Source: a virus
IMG/VR virus record: IMGVR_UViG_3300034071_000435
Location: 1 to 28,395 of that record
DNA length: 28,395 nucleotides
Reading direction: 5' to 3' (one strand)
Shown: positions 1 to 5,990 of the stretch, piece by piece
How the letters are laid out: each line of letters opens with the position of its first letter
Position numbering within the stretch: the first letter of the stretch is position 1
The notes under the pieces: generated by a model
The model's input: the letters and a program-made list of their open reading frames with translations, nothing else
What the model was told of the DNA's origin: nothing
The model's database searches: none
Translations under genes and position numbers: made by a program

Positions 1-749
1 CTTTTGTCGATGGAATACTTCTCACCATTCCACATCAACGCCCGCGCAGACTCACCAACACGCTCAAGTACCCACTCACGCATCTTAGGCGAACGAACGG
101 ACTTAATTGCGCCGTCAGTTAGCTCCACGACGCGAGATTGAATTTCCTCAAGCTCAACACTGGCGTAACGCATGGCGGCACGGCACAAGTCAACGTCCAC
201 GAGAACCCCTGCGTCGTTAATGCGCTCGTTGACGTGATAGTCTGCAAGCTCGTCATTTGTCAACTGACGTAGCGACTGCGACACTGCTCGCATAGTCCGC
301 ACGTCCTGACGGCAATACTCAATAAGCTCAGGTAGCAATTTGGTGTTAAAAGGAGGAGTGCAGCACTGTTTAACTAACATCTTGCCACGGTGGTCTTTGC
401 GCATCTCGCTAGAGATAGCGCGACCAACATCTTCTAAACTGCCGGGAAGGCAATTTGCCCGTGCTTGCACAGCAGTGCAGTAAAACTGCTCAAGTTTAAA
501 GTCTATCTGTAGAACGTACCAGAATATTAAACGCTCAAACGCGGCGTTATGCGCCCGTATCTGACCCGTGAAGTTGCGAACGTTGTCAGGAAACGGCATA
601 TCAGGCGTCCACGTCTGCACTTCGCCATCATCAAAGGCGTAGCACATACACAGCACGTCAGTCGTTAGGTCTTGCGCGTAATTGTAAACGCCGTGCTTAG
701 GCAGGTCACATTCGCTTCTTGTTTCAAAATCGATATAAAGTATAGGCAT
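1..749 (-). CDS. DNA polymerase, family A, N-terminal part (3' end outside window)
   Basis: Phage replicative DNA polymerase of the Pol I type; only the first 249 codons lie in the window and the polymerase (palm/fingers) domain is beyond the left edge. The visible part is a 3'-5' proofreading exonuclease domain of the DEDDy type: ExoI is D7-F-E9 near the N-terminus, ExoII is N68-A-A-F-E72, ExoIII is Y145-C-R-Q-D149. The ATG at 747-749 directly follows a run of seven T's. It is the only plausible start because the in-frame upstream codons lead back to the stop codon of the preceding gene (789-791) with no ATG, GTG or TTG. It is the last visible gene of the leftward replication operon. Family assignment is based on the exonuclease motifs and operon context; confident for the exonuclease domain, slightly less so for the unseen polymerase domain. 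Confidence 0.9.
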   Translation of the reverse strand, partial: MPILYIDFETRSECDLPKHGVYNYAQDLTTDVLCMCYAFDDGEVQTWTPDMPFPDNVRNFTGQIRAHNAAFERLIFWYVLQIDFKLEQFYCTAVQARANCLPGSLEDVGRAISSEMRKDHRGKMLVKQCCTPPFNTKLLPELIEYCRQDVRTMRAVSQSLRQLTNDELADYHVNERINDAGVLVDVDLCRAAMRYASVELEEIQSRVVELTDGAIKSVRSPKMREWVLERVGESARALMWNGEKYSIDK

Positions 750-774
750 AAAAAAAGGCGGCCTTTTAGCCGCC
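750..774 (-). terminator. Terminator-like hairpin with T-tract just before the polymerase start
   Basis: On the minus strand, a perfect 6-bp G/C stem (GGCGGC at 774-769 with GCCGCC at 762-757, loop TAAAAG) is followed by seven T's (756-750) and then immediately by the polymerase ATG. This has the form of a Rho-independent terminator, but it lies inside an operon between the Shine-Dalgarno and the start codon of the next gene. It may be a partial terminator (attenuator), an RNA structure that brings the ribosome site close to the ATG, or both. Confidence 0.7.
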
Positions 775-783
775 CCTCTCCTT
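775..783 (-). promoter_or_regulatory. Displaced Shine-Dalgarno of the DNA polymerase
   Basis: AAGGAGAGG on the minus strand is the only good Shine-Dalgarno near the polymerase start, but it ends 25 nt before the ATG. If the intervening 18-nt hairpin folds, about 7 nt remain between the SD and ATG, a normal spacing. Looped-out SD sites of this kind are known for a few phage genes, for example T4 gene 38. Confidence 0.55.
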
Positions 784-788
784 ATCGG

Positions 789-1430
789 TTATGCGCGTCT
801 GCGGCGGGTGGCAGGCGCTTCATCCTCGACAGCTTCTTCTTCTTTTGGTGCAGGTTCACCGTCTAGGCTAATCCACTCCACAATGTCAAACATCGGTGTG
901 TAGATACGCCCGTAGGCTTTGTGCTGATAGTGTTCTTTACCAAGAGATACAACAGCAACAGGTTTAGTTTGGTCTGTTTCTACCTGATTAGCGATATTGA
1001 CTGCTAATGTTTGCACGGCGCGTTTACCGCCCACGCTGGTGACTGTGTAGCGTACTTCTTCACCTTTGTCTTCGCCGTCAATACATTTAAGCGAAAATCC
1101 CACTTGCGTTTCCCAACCGCGTTTAGCGGCGGCAGGCGCAGGTTCAACTTGTGGCAATGGCTCAGTGACGCTGACCATTTTCTCTCCAAGCACTTCGCCT
1201 TCACCCCACGCAATAAAACCGTGCGTGAAACTAAAAGGGTTAACTGCCCACACGCTATCGTTGTCCACTTCAGTTTCAGACGCGCCATATACCCAATGAC
1301 CTGTTCTGTCCATTTTAAGGATAGTCACGCCACCTGCGCTGTTAGTGTCAGTTTGGAGATTACGAAGTGCATTAGAGATGCTGTTAACTGCTGGAAGGTT
1401 GGCGTTGCCAAATACAGATACGTTGTTCAT
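789..1430 (-). CDS. Candidate ssDNA-binding/replication accessory protein
   Basis: A 213-residue soluble protein between the polymerase and the RecB/Cas4-like nuclease genes. The N-terminal two thirds look like a compact, beta-rich domain (alternating hydrophobic segments, many V/T/G, aromatic residues such as W46, W61 and W75). The C-terminal tail is low complexity, with an acidic stretch EEEAVEDE followed by a basic end RRRR. I do not recognise a named family. Its position is where phages with DUF2800-type nucleases usually carry a DUF2815-type single-stranded DNA-binding protein, so binding ssDNA during replication or recombination is an inference from context. The basic terminus differs from the purely acidic tip of bacterial SSB. 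Start ATG at 1428-1430 has AAAGGT upstream. Confidence 0.6.
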   Translation of the reverse strand: MNNVSVFGNANLPAVNSISNALRNLQTDTNSAGGVTILKMDRTGHWVYGASETEVDNDSVWAVNPFSFTHGFIAWGEGEVLGEKMVSVTEPLPQVEPAPAAAKRGWETQVGFSLKCIDGEDKGEEVRYTVTSVGGKRAVQTLAVNIANQVETDQTKPVAVVSLGKEHYQHKAYGRIYTPMFDIVEWISLDGEPAPKEEEAVEDEAPATRRRRA

Positions 1431-1442
1431 TTTAGATTACCT

Positions 1443-2561
1443 TTAAAGTTTATTGAGGGCGTTTGTTAATTGTTGCCCGATTAATAAGACAGTAGGGCGC
1501 GGGTCAGATTCGTGCGCCATTGTACTGCCAGAAGATACCACTGCGACAACATCATCCGGCATGGGCAGTTTCAGAGCCTTTAATTTCTTCTCTGCCTGTG
1601 CCGGCGAAACTAATTTGGAATCGTAGATGTCATCATTTGTCAGACCAAGAGCCAAAAGCGACTCTACCGCTTCTGATTCATTAGTCCATTTTCTTGTCCC
1701 CCGCTTTGCAACAAGTTTGTAGTTAGGGACTGGTTTGCCCGCTTCAAGCATTTGAAACGCTAATGCTCTCAAATCGGTAATCCATTGTTCCAGAATTTCC
1801 GCTTGTTGTAAATAGTTTGCAATAGATTCTGCATCAATATTATCGAGCGTTGCCTTCAGCGCCCTATCTACCTCACCTGTCATTAACGGACAAGTTGGTT
1901 TAGCCGCGCACCACTTGCAGTGTTTGCCACTGGCTAATGGCGCATTAGGTGTTTCAGACAAATCGATAGCTTTCTTAAGCGTTTTCTCAAACTCACGAAT
2001 GCGTTTAGCAGTAGTTTTCCAGCGTTTGACCGACGGAGGCTGAACAATCACAAGTTCAATAGACGCCGCGCCATCAAACACCCATTCTAACCCTTTTGTG
2101 CGCATAGCGGCGGCGGCGTAGAACATGAGCTGCTCGTTCTCCTCTACTTCTACACTAACACCACTGCCAAATTTCCAGTCAAGAATAACAGCGCGGTCCC
2201 CAAGTCTACCGATAAGGTCAACGCTACCAAACACGTCAGGCAAGAAATCACCGTAGCTTACATTAGCTTCAACGGTAAACTCCATCGATTTAGAAGGGTC
2301 AATTTCATCAAGCGCCGCCAGCGCCGGTTCAATCTTTTCCTTTGCCAACTCAGTCGTCATATCAATACCTGCATACGACAAACTGTAAATGTTAAAGTTA
2401 TCCTCAGTGAGTAGTTTTTCCATTGCAAGGTGGCAAAGCGTCCCTTCATCGGCATACGATGATGATGGTTTAGGTGGCATTTGTTGCACCAGCTTAACAC
2501 TGGCAGGACACGCGATAACACGTTTGGCGGTGCTACCGCCGGCGATACTTGAGTGGCTCAT
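1443..2561 (-). CDS. PD-(D/E)XK nuclease, DUF2800 / Cas4-AddB-like
   Basis: A 372-residue RecB-family nuclease, probably processing DNA ends in phage recombination or replication. Visible motifs: E39-G-T-x-x-H44 (RecB/Cas4 His region), G111-x-x-D114 with D127-W-K129 (catalytic D...DxK), and Q143-x-x-x-Y147 (Q-x3-Y). Four cysteines sit as in AddB/Cas4 iron-staple nucleases: C18 near the N-terminus and C214-x2-C217-x5-C223 after the catalytic core, predicted to hold a 4Fe-4S cluster. The C-terminal 150 residues look helical. The ATG at 2559-2561 overlaps the stop of the 39-codon gene upstream (ATGA) and uses AAGGAAG inside it as ribosome site. Family call is from motifs and is strong; the Fe-S cluster is inferred from spacing. 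A DNA-end-processing role fits its place beside the polymerase. Confidence 0.85.
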   Translation of the reverse strand: MSHSSIAGGSTAKRVIACPASVKLVQQMPPKPSSSYADEGTLCHLAMEKLLTEDNFNIYSLSYAGIDMTTELAKEKIEPALAALDEIDPSKSMEFTVEANVSYGDFLPDVFGSVDLIGRLGDRAVILDWKFGSGVSVEVEENEQLMFYAAAAMRTKGLEWVFDGAASIELVIVQPPSVKRWKTTAKRIREFEKTLKKAIDLSETPNAPLASGKHCKWCAAKPTCPLMTGEVDRALKATLDNIDAESIANYLQQAEILEQWITDLRALAFQMLEAGKPVPNYKLVAKRGTRKWTNESEAVESLLALGLTNDDIYDSKLVSPAQAEKKLKALKLPMPDDVVAVVSSGSTMAHESDPRPTVLLIGQQLTNALNKL

Positions 2562-2677
2562 TTTTTATCTTCCTTTACTTTTAGCGTATGTAGTTCACCA
2601 ATTCTAGCGGCATTCATTAGCCACGCTAATTGGCGCAATAACCCTTGTTGTTGTTTTATATATTGCTCTGCGGTCAT
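2558..2677 (-). CDS. 39-residue small protein, unknown
   Basis: A short gene filling the gap between the 154-residue protein and the nuclease. Its ATG (2675-2677) overlaps the TGA of the upstream gene as ATGA, and its own TGA (2558-2560) overlaps the ATG of the nuclease the same way. A good ribosome site, GGGAGAAG, precedes the start. The peptide begins MTAEQYIKQQQGLLRQLAW and ends KVKEDKK; it is probably one amphipathic helix with a basic end. Overlap at both ends and the RBS make it a real gene; function unknown. It may serve partly to couple nuclease translation. Confidence 0.75.
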   Translation of the reverse strand: MTAEQYIKQQQGLLRQLAWLMNAARIGELHTLKVKEDKK

Positions 2678-3138
2678 AACTCAACTTCTCCCATATTTAA
2701 CATATTACAAGCAAGTCTTGCTTGTTCTTCTGTTTTAAAACAAGGTGTAACAAAACTTTTATGTATTGCGGATAAATCCCATACGTTTTCAAAAGCGTTG
2801 TAAACAAGAAAATATTTAGGGGTGTTACTAGATTTCCAATCCATCACATCGTCCCCACACAACCCATCCCTCAATGCTAATAATCTATTAAACCTGCGCA
2901 TTTCAACTAATGCACGTTCGGCTTGTTGTCGTGTTGGGCGTTCCACTCCAAATTCTTTATGTGGAGTATCACTGCTGCCAACTGCTTCAGACACCCTCCC
3001 ATTACTCTGAATAAAAAAGTTCCCACCTTTAGGTTGCCACTTTACGGGTTCAGAAACAGCATTAACTGGTTGAATCAGTTGCTCTAATGCTCTAACTCTA
3101 TTCTGTAAAACTTCAATTGTTTTTTCATAGTCGTTCAT
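2674..3138 (-). CDS. Hypothetical protein with N-terminal coiled coil
   Basis: 154 residues. Residues 1-25 form a short coiled-coil segment (MNDYEKTIEVLQNRVRALEQ). The middle contains the segment KWQPKGGNFFI (about 34-44), then a basic helical stretch rich in R and A (about 69-90) and a C-terminal alpha/beta segment YFLVYNAFENVWDL...TEEQARLACNMLN. The pattern resembles uncharacterised proteins found in other phage early operons, but I know no function. It overlaps both neighbours by ATGA, so it is translated in step with them. It probably belongs to replication by context only. Confidence 0.75.
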   Translation of the reverse strand: MNDYEKTIEVLQNRVRALEQLIQPVNAVSEPVKWQPKGGNFFIQSNGRVSEAVGSSDTPHKEFGVERPTRQQAERALVEMRRFNRLLALRDGLCGDDVMDWKSSNTPKYFLVYNAFENVWDLSAIHKSFVTPCFKTEEQARLACNMLNMGEVEL

Positions 3139-3308
3139 TTTGAATCCTCTAATTTTTTTAATGTGTGTAACGTGGCAGCTAAAAAACTAATGTCTACTTC
3201 TTTGCGAGTTTTTTTAGCTTTGCGGAACGTATATCGTTTAGGTTGATAGTAATTTTCTACTATATAGTCGTAAAAACACTCTTGCGCTTCGGCAGGGTCG
3301 TCGTACAT
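3135..3308 (-). CDS. 57-residue first gene of the leftward replication operon
   Basis: The ATG at 3306-3308 is about 25 nt downstream of the predicted transcription start of the leftward promoter; the TGA (3135-3137) overlaps the next ATG as ATGA. The peptide starts MYDDPAEAQECFYDYIVENY, has a very basic middle (KRYTFRKAKKTRKE, about 24-37), and ends in a leucine-rich helix (FLAATLHTLKKLED). The acidic-basic-helical make-up would suit a small nucleic-acid- or protein-binding factor; no family recognised. The RBS is weak (AGAG 9 nt upstream). Being first in the operon it is likely the earliest leftward product. Confidence 0.7.
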   Translation of the reverse strand: MYDDPAEAQECFYDYIVENYYQPKRYTFRKAKKTRKEVDISFLAATLHTLKKLEDSK

Positions 3309-3339
3309 AAATTTTTCTCTAATTGTTTAAAGAGATTGC

Positions 3340-3348
3340 AGTATATCA
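3340..3348 (-). promoter_or_regulatory. Leftward extended -10 promoter
   Basis: On the minus strand the motif TGATATACT (TGn plus TATACT, 3348 down to 3340) matches an extended -10 element of sigma70 promoters. The expected start of transcription is near 3333, leaving a leader of about 25 nt before the first leftward gene. No good -35 is spaced 17 bp away, which is usual for extended -10 promoters. Confidence 0.55.
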
Positions 3349-3350
3349 AA

Positions 3351-3376
3351 AAAAGTTTGCAAAGAAAAGTTTGCAA
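3351..3376 (+). repeat. Two perfect 12-bp direct repeats (candidate operator)
   Basis: AAAAGTTTGCAA occurs at 3351-3362 and again at 3365-3376, 14 bp start to start. The first copy covers the -35 of the rightward promoter and both lie just upstream of the leftward -10, so a protein binding here could control both operons. Direct rather than inverted order and the spacing near 1.3 helical turns are seen in the sequence; a regulatory role is inference. Confidence 0.65.
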
Positions 3377-3385
3377 TGATAAACT
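3357..3385 (+). promoter_or_regulatory. Rightward early promoter, possibly giving leaderless mRNA
   Basis: TTGCAA (3357-3362), a 17-bp spacer, then TAAACT (3380-3385) with a TGA extension just before it. Transcription would begin close to 3392, which is the A of the VRR-NUC start codon. No Shine-Dalgarno is present upstream of that ATG, which agrees with a leaderless message. Confidence 0.5.
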
Positions 3386-3391
3386 TTAGCC

Positions 3392-3667
3392 ATGTTAGAA
3401 AAAGACATCGAAAAATATTTAGTAAAAGTCGTCAAAGAAATGGGCGGCAAATCGTATAAGTTCACCTCTCCAGCGTGTCGGGGAGTGGCAGATAGAATTG
3501 TATGTTTACCAAATGGGACTACATGGTTTATTGAGCTTAAAACCGCAGGTGGCAGTCTGTCAGCACTGCAAAAAGTCTTTGCATCAGATATGAGCAAACT
3601 TAATCAAAAGTACGCTTGTCTTTGGAGCAAAGAAGATATTAACAACTGGAGAGAGAACAATGTTTGA
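3392..3667 (+). CDS. VRR-NUC domain nuclease
   Basis: A 91-residue stand-alone VRR-NUC nuclease of the PD-(D/E)XK superfamily, as found in many phages and in the human FAN1 C-terminal domain. Diagnostic features: an N-terminal helix with E3/E7, the segment SPACRGVADRIVC (GV-x-D-R-I, D34), F46-I-E48-L-K50-T (the ExK catalytic pair), and G-x-L-S-x-x-Q (G53 to Q60). Small VRR-NUC proteins cut Holliday junctions or flaps, so a role in resolving replication or packaging intermediates is likely. First gene of the rightward operon. There is no ribosome site before its ATG. The following gene starts inside its last codons (8-nt overlap). Confidence 0.92.
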   Translation: MLEKDIEKYLVKVVKEMGGKSYKFTSPACRGVADRIVCLPNGTTWFIELKTAGGSLSALQKVFASDMSKLNQKYACLWSKEDINNWRENNV

Positions 3668-3806
3668 ATTTTTACACTACCTTGATGAAAGCAATTTGGC
3701 ATACCTTATTATGCTGTTTTGTTTCTTGCTAATGACGCGTTTGCACCTCAACGCTGTTGCTGAAATTACACGTCTTCGTAAAATTATGAAGCAGGTGGCA
3801 AGATGA
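3660..3806 (+). CDS. 48-residue single-pass membrane protein
   Basis: ATG at 3660-3662 lies inside the end of the nuclease gene with GAGAG just upstream; the TGA (3804-3806) overlaps the next ATG. The peptide has a short acidic N-terminus, one hydrophobic segment (LAYLIMLFCFLLM, about 13-25), and a basic C-terminus with TRLRKIMKQVAR, so an N-out/C-in inner-membrane protein is expected. No family recognised. Small membrane proteins in phage early operons sometimes act on host membrane or superinfection functions, but nothing here shows that. Confidence 0.7.
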   Translation: MFEFLHYLDESNLAYLIMLFCFLLMTRLHLNAVAEITRLRKIMKQVAR

Positions 3807-3988
3807 AAGATAAACTTCCACACTACCAAGACGGGCTGCGTCAAAACTTACCAAAAAACTTAAACGAAATTACTCATGTATTAGGTGGCGACAACGGCTC
3901 AGGTAAACCCAATGCAGTGATGGTTGCGTATAACACATACCAAGAACGTGAACGCCAAGACTGGGCAAGACTTTTAGGAGGGTTTTAA
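3803..3988 (+). CDS. 61-residue hypothetical protein
   Basis: Soluble, polar protein beginning MKDKLPHYQDGLRQNLPKN. It contains a G/N-rich turn HVLGGDNGSGKPNA (about 25-38) and a helical C-terminus with YQERERQDWARLLGGF. The GDNGSGKP stretch superficially resembles a P-loop but lacks the GxxxxGK[ST] pattern, so no nucleotide binding is claimed. ATGA overlap upstream; one base separates its stop from the next ATG, and its last codons hold that gene's strong GGAGGG ribosome site. Function unknown. Confidence 0.7.
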   Translation: MKDKLPHYQDGLRQNLPKNLNEITHVLGGDNGSGKPNAVMVAYNTYQERERQDWARLLGGF

Positions 3989-3989
3989 A

Positions 3990-4238
3990 ATGAGCGCAAC
4001 TTTACTACTTACTTTGAGCTTCCTTACTGTCGATACCAACATCGACAAGCGCGGCAGAACAACACAGGTTGAGCGCATTGCCTACACAACAACGGCAATA
4101 CCTTATGACACGCGCCAAGCATGCGTTAACGCTAAAGAAGAATGGCAGTTTGCTGTTGGTGCTTACCAGATGTCAAAACGCCCTGCGCGGGTGATTATGG
4201 CGGTGTGTAATGATAGTGCAACGGGAGTGGTAGAATGA
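3990..4238 (+). CDS. 82-residue hypothetical protein, possibly exported
   Basis: Starts MSATLLLTLSFLTVDTN, a hydrophobic stretch that could be a short signal peptide or buried strand, though it lacks an N-terminal positive charge. The rest is a small beta/alpha domain with two cysteines (C45, C73) that could pair if the protein reaches the periplasm. Similar short exported proteins with two cysteines are frequent in phage early regions, but no function is known to me. A strong Shine-Dalgarno (GGAGGG) ends 7 bases before the ATG. The stop overlaps the next start by 4 nt. Confidence 0.68.
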   Translation: MSATLLLTLSFLTVDTNIDKRGRTTQVERIAYTTTAIPYDTRQACVNAKEEWQFAVGAYQMSKRPARVIMAVCNDSATGVVE

Positions 4239-4735
4239 GCTTACTAACACAAAAACAACTAGAAGAAATACAAAATTTTCATGATGACATTGGTGAATGT
4301 ACTGAACCGCACGAGGAATGTTTTATAAAAAAATTGATTAAATGGAACGAAAAACAATCCGCTATGCCTAATCAAGAGGTTTCACCAGTTGGTTATCTAT
4401 ATAAGCAGAAAGATTGTTATGGCGGAATTCAAACAGTGTTTAGCTTTGATAAGCCTTATATCACATGGCATACCGTTACAGATGTTATTCCTGTTTACAC
4501 AGCACCACCAAAGCGTGAGCCACCAATTACATCGCGTGAGATGTATCAAAGAGGTTACGCAGCGGCAGAGCGTGATTTAAATCGTAAGCCTTTGAGTATA
4601 GATTGGGCTGAAGCCCCAGAAAACACCGCAATAGCAAAAGTAGCTTTATTTTGGGTAACTGAAGATAATTTGATGCTTGGGCGAAAAGATTTGGCGTCAA
4701 TTGAAAAGCCTGTAAATGGAGCAGATGGTGACTGA
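4235..4735 (+). CDS. 166-residue hypothetical protein with PVYTAPP motif
   Basis: The N-terminal 40 residues are charged and helical (EEIQNFHDDIGECTEPHEECF). The central part V50 to about P90 (SPVGYLYKQKDCYGG...DVIPVYTAPPKR) matches a motif repeated in many uncharacterised phage proteins of the Ea22/DUF551-associated type, typically read as 'VGYLY...IPLYTAPP'. A helical stretch SREMYQRGYAAAERDL follows, and the C-terminus (SIDWAEAPENTAIAKVALFWV) resembles DUF551-like 'W..APE.A..A.....W' repeats. Role unknown. It overlaps the next gene by up to 20 nt. Confidence 0.7.
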   Translation: MSLLTQKQLEEIQNFHDDIGECTEPHEECFIKKLIKWNEKQSAMPNQEVSPVGYLYKQKDCYGGIQTVFSFDKPYITWHTVTDVIPVYTAPPKREPPITSREMYQRGYAAAERDLNRKPLSIDWAEAPENTAIAKVALFWVTEDNLMLGRKDLASIEKPVNGADGD

Positions 4736-4928
4736 AATAACCTTAAAAGCCTACTGCGCGGCACATAAAGTTAGCCGCACCAGTATGGACTATCACATCG
4801 TTAAGATGGGGGTATATCCTGCCGGCAGCATAAGATTATCTGAAGCAGGCGCACCTTCATTCTTGTGGCGCGTTAAAGATTTAGACAAAGCCAGACTTAG
4901 ACTTGGCATTAGAGGGAATGGAAAATGA
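4716..4928 (+). CDS. 70-residue helix-turn-helix-like protein
   Basis: Sequence LKAYCAAHKVSRTSMDYHIVKMGVYPAG has the spacing of a winged-helix or MerR/excisionase-type DNA-binding helix-turn-helix, followed by a basic C-terminus (RLRLGIRGNGK). Possible early regulator, and so a candidate for binding the direct repeats at 3351-3376; this link is speculation. Start is uncertain: the ATG at 4716 gives the longest form but has no ribosome site, the ATG at 4725 has GGAG only 3 nt away, and the GTG at 4728 has GGAG at an ideal 6-nt spacing. The last choice would give a 66-residue protein starting fMet-TEITLKAY. Confidence 0.65.
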   Translation: MEQMVTEITLKAYCAAHKVSRTSMDYHIVKMGVYPAGSIRLSEAGAPSFLWRVKDLDKARLRLGIRGNGK

Positions 4929-5125
4929 AAGATGAATTATTTTATATCGCTATTGGCGCGTTCTTGATTGGCGCTATTGCATCAACGTTGACAATTTACG
5001 CCACGCACAGACATTATTACGAAATCACGAAGACAACTATTGGTGAATTCATCATTCACGACGGACGCATCTACTCAGTGTATGAAATGGAAAGAAATGT
5101 TCGTGGGGAGATGATAGCAAAATGA
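4925..5125 (+). CDS. 66-residue single-pass membrane protein
   Basis: One strongly hydrophobic helix near the N-terminus (FYIAIGAFLIGAIASTLTIYA, about 6-26) followed by a polar domain of about 40 residues with short beta segments (TIGEFIIHDGRIYSVYEM). Basic residues after the helix (ATHRHYY) suggest the C-terminal part is cytoplasmic. ATGA overlaps on both sides place it firmly in the operon. No family recognised. Confidence 0.7.
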   Translation: MKDELFYIAIGAFLIGAIASTLTIYATHRHYYEITKTTIGEFIIHDGRIYSVYEMERNVRGEMIAK

Positions 5126-5853
5126 TTCATTACCACGGAACGCCTATTGGCGGAACACGCCAAGATGTAGCACGGTTTTTAGTTGGCCGCCATGCTTTAA
5201 TCCCTTTTGGTAGGCAAGATGATACAGGCGCAGTTTTAGAATTTTGCCAATCGTTTGTGCTAGATAATGGCGCATTTAGTCATTGGAAAAAAGGGCATGG
5301 CGCAATTGATTTTGATGCGTATCTGGCTTGGGCGCAATCACTGTGCAAACACCCATCTTTTGACTGGGCGTTAATACCAGATATTATTGATGGAACAGAA
5401 GAAGATAATAGAGATTGGGTATTAAAATGGATTAGAACAGGAACAAAGGCAAAAGGCGTTCCTGTGTGGCATCTGCACGAATCTTTTGAGTATCTCGAAT
5501 GGCTTATTGATTGTTTTGAAATTGTAGCGTTAGGTAGTAGTGGAGATTATGCAACACCAAACACTAAAAAATGGTGGGGCAGGATGTCTGACGTAATGAA
5601 TGTTGTTACAGATAGCCAAGGCAGACCAAAGTGCAAATTACACGGGTTGCGTATGCTTAACCCAAAAGTGTTTACTAAACTGCCGTTATCGTCAGCAGAT
5701 TCAACTAATGCCGCTGTTAATTGTGGCTCACTTGATAGATTTGGAATTTACAAGCCTGCCACAGCAGCTCAGAGAGCAGCGGTAATTGCAGACAGAATCG
5801 AGCAGCATAACAGTGCCCCGTTTTGGTCGGTAGAAACGCTAGCAGAGGATTAA
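5122..5853 (+). CDS. dpdA: DpdA-like TGT-superfamily enzyme (7-deazaguanine DNA modification)
   Basis: A 243-residue TIM-barrel protein related to tRNA-guanine transglycosylase and matching the short phage DpdA-type proteins, which exchange guanine in DNA for a 7-deazaguanine base such as preQ0. Motifs in order: N-terminal HYHGTPIGG; F-V-L-D48-N-G-A-F (equivalent of the TGT 'DSGGF' substrate-binding Asp); F80-DWALIPD87-IIDGTEEDN; VPVWHLHES (113-121); VALGSSGDY (135-143, like the TGT glycine loop); WW-x-RM; HGLRMLNPKVF (174-184); and LPLSSAD193-STNAA, where D193 is the likely nucleophile. It lacks the C-terminal zinc site of bacterial TGT, as phage DpdA proteins do. No genes for preQ0 synthesis (folE, queD, queE, queC) are in the window, so the base would come from the host or from genes outside. 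ATGA overlap upstream. Family call good; activity on DNA inferred from the family. Confidence 0.8.
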   Translation: MIHYHGTPIGGTRQDVARFLVGRHALIPFGRQDDTGAVLEFCQSFVLDNGAFSHWKKGHGAIDFDAYLAWAQSLCKHPSFDWALIPDIIDGTEEDNRDWVLKWIRTGTKAKGVPVWHLHESFEYLEWLIDCFEIVALGSSGDYATPNTKKWWGRMSDVMNVVTDSQGRPKCKLHGLRMLNPKVFTKLPLSSADSTNAAVNCGSLDRFGIYKPATAAQRAAVIADRIEQHNSAPFWSVETLAED

Positions 5854-5855
5854 AA

Positions 5856-5990
5856 ATGACTAAAGACGAACTTTATAAACGCCTGACGATGGCGCAGAAA
5901 AACAAAAAGGAATTGAAGAAAATTAAACTTCAACTCCTCAAAGAAATCGAGCAACTGAAGTTAATGCTGAGAGCATTGGAGGAAGGGTAA
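5856..5990 (+). CDS. 44-residue coiled-coil peptide
   Basis: ATG at 5856 follows the DpdA-like stop by two bases; GAGG upstream acts as ribosome site. The peptide is almost entirely a charged helix (MTKDELYKRLTMAQKNKKEL then KKIKLQLLKEIEQLKLMLRA) with leucines in heptad spacing, so a homodimeric coiled coil is likely. Its final codons (GGAGGAAGGG) supply a very strong Shine-Dalgarno for the next gene, which starts within its stop (TAATG). Function unknown. Confidence 0.7.
   Translation: MTKDELYKRLTMAQKNKKELKKIKLQLLKEIEQLKLMLRALEEG

Larger units (their letters stand above)
3309..3391. promoter_or_regulatory. Divergent intergenic control region
   Basis: This 83-bp, A/T-rich gap separates the leftward replication operon from the rightward early operon and is the only clear divergent promoter region in the window. 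It contains two perfect direct repeats, an extended -10 facing left and a -35/-10 pair facing right, described in separate entries. Confidence 0.75.

Noticed and set aside
1011-1469. 152-codon open frame on the plus strand opposite the candidate SSB gene
   Set aside because: No ribosome site, Cys/His/Arg-rich composition typical of an antisense shadow, and it lies wholly over a gene supported by operon context.
3860-3925. Possible P-loop in the 61-residue protein (GDNGSGKP)
   Set aside because: Does not fit GxxxxGK[ST]; the residue after GK is proline.
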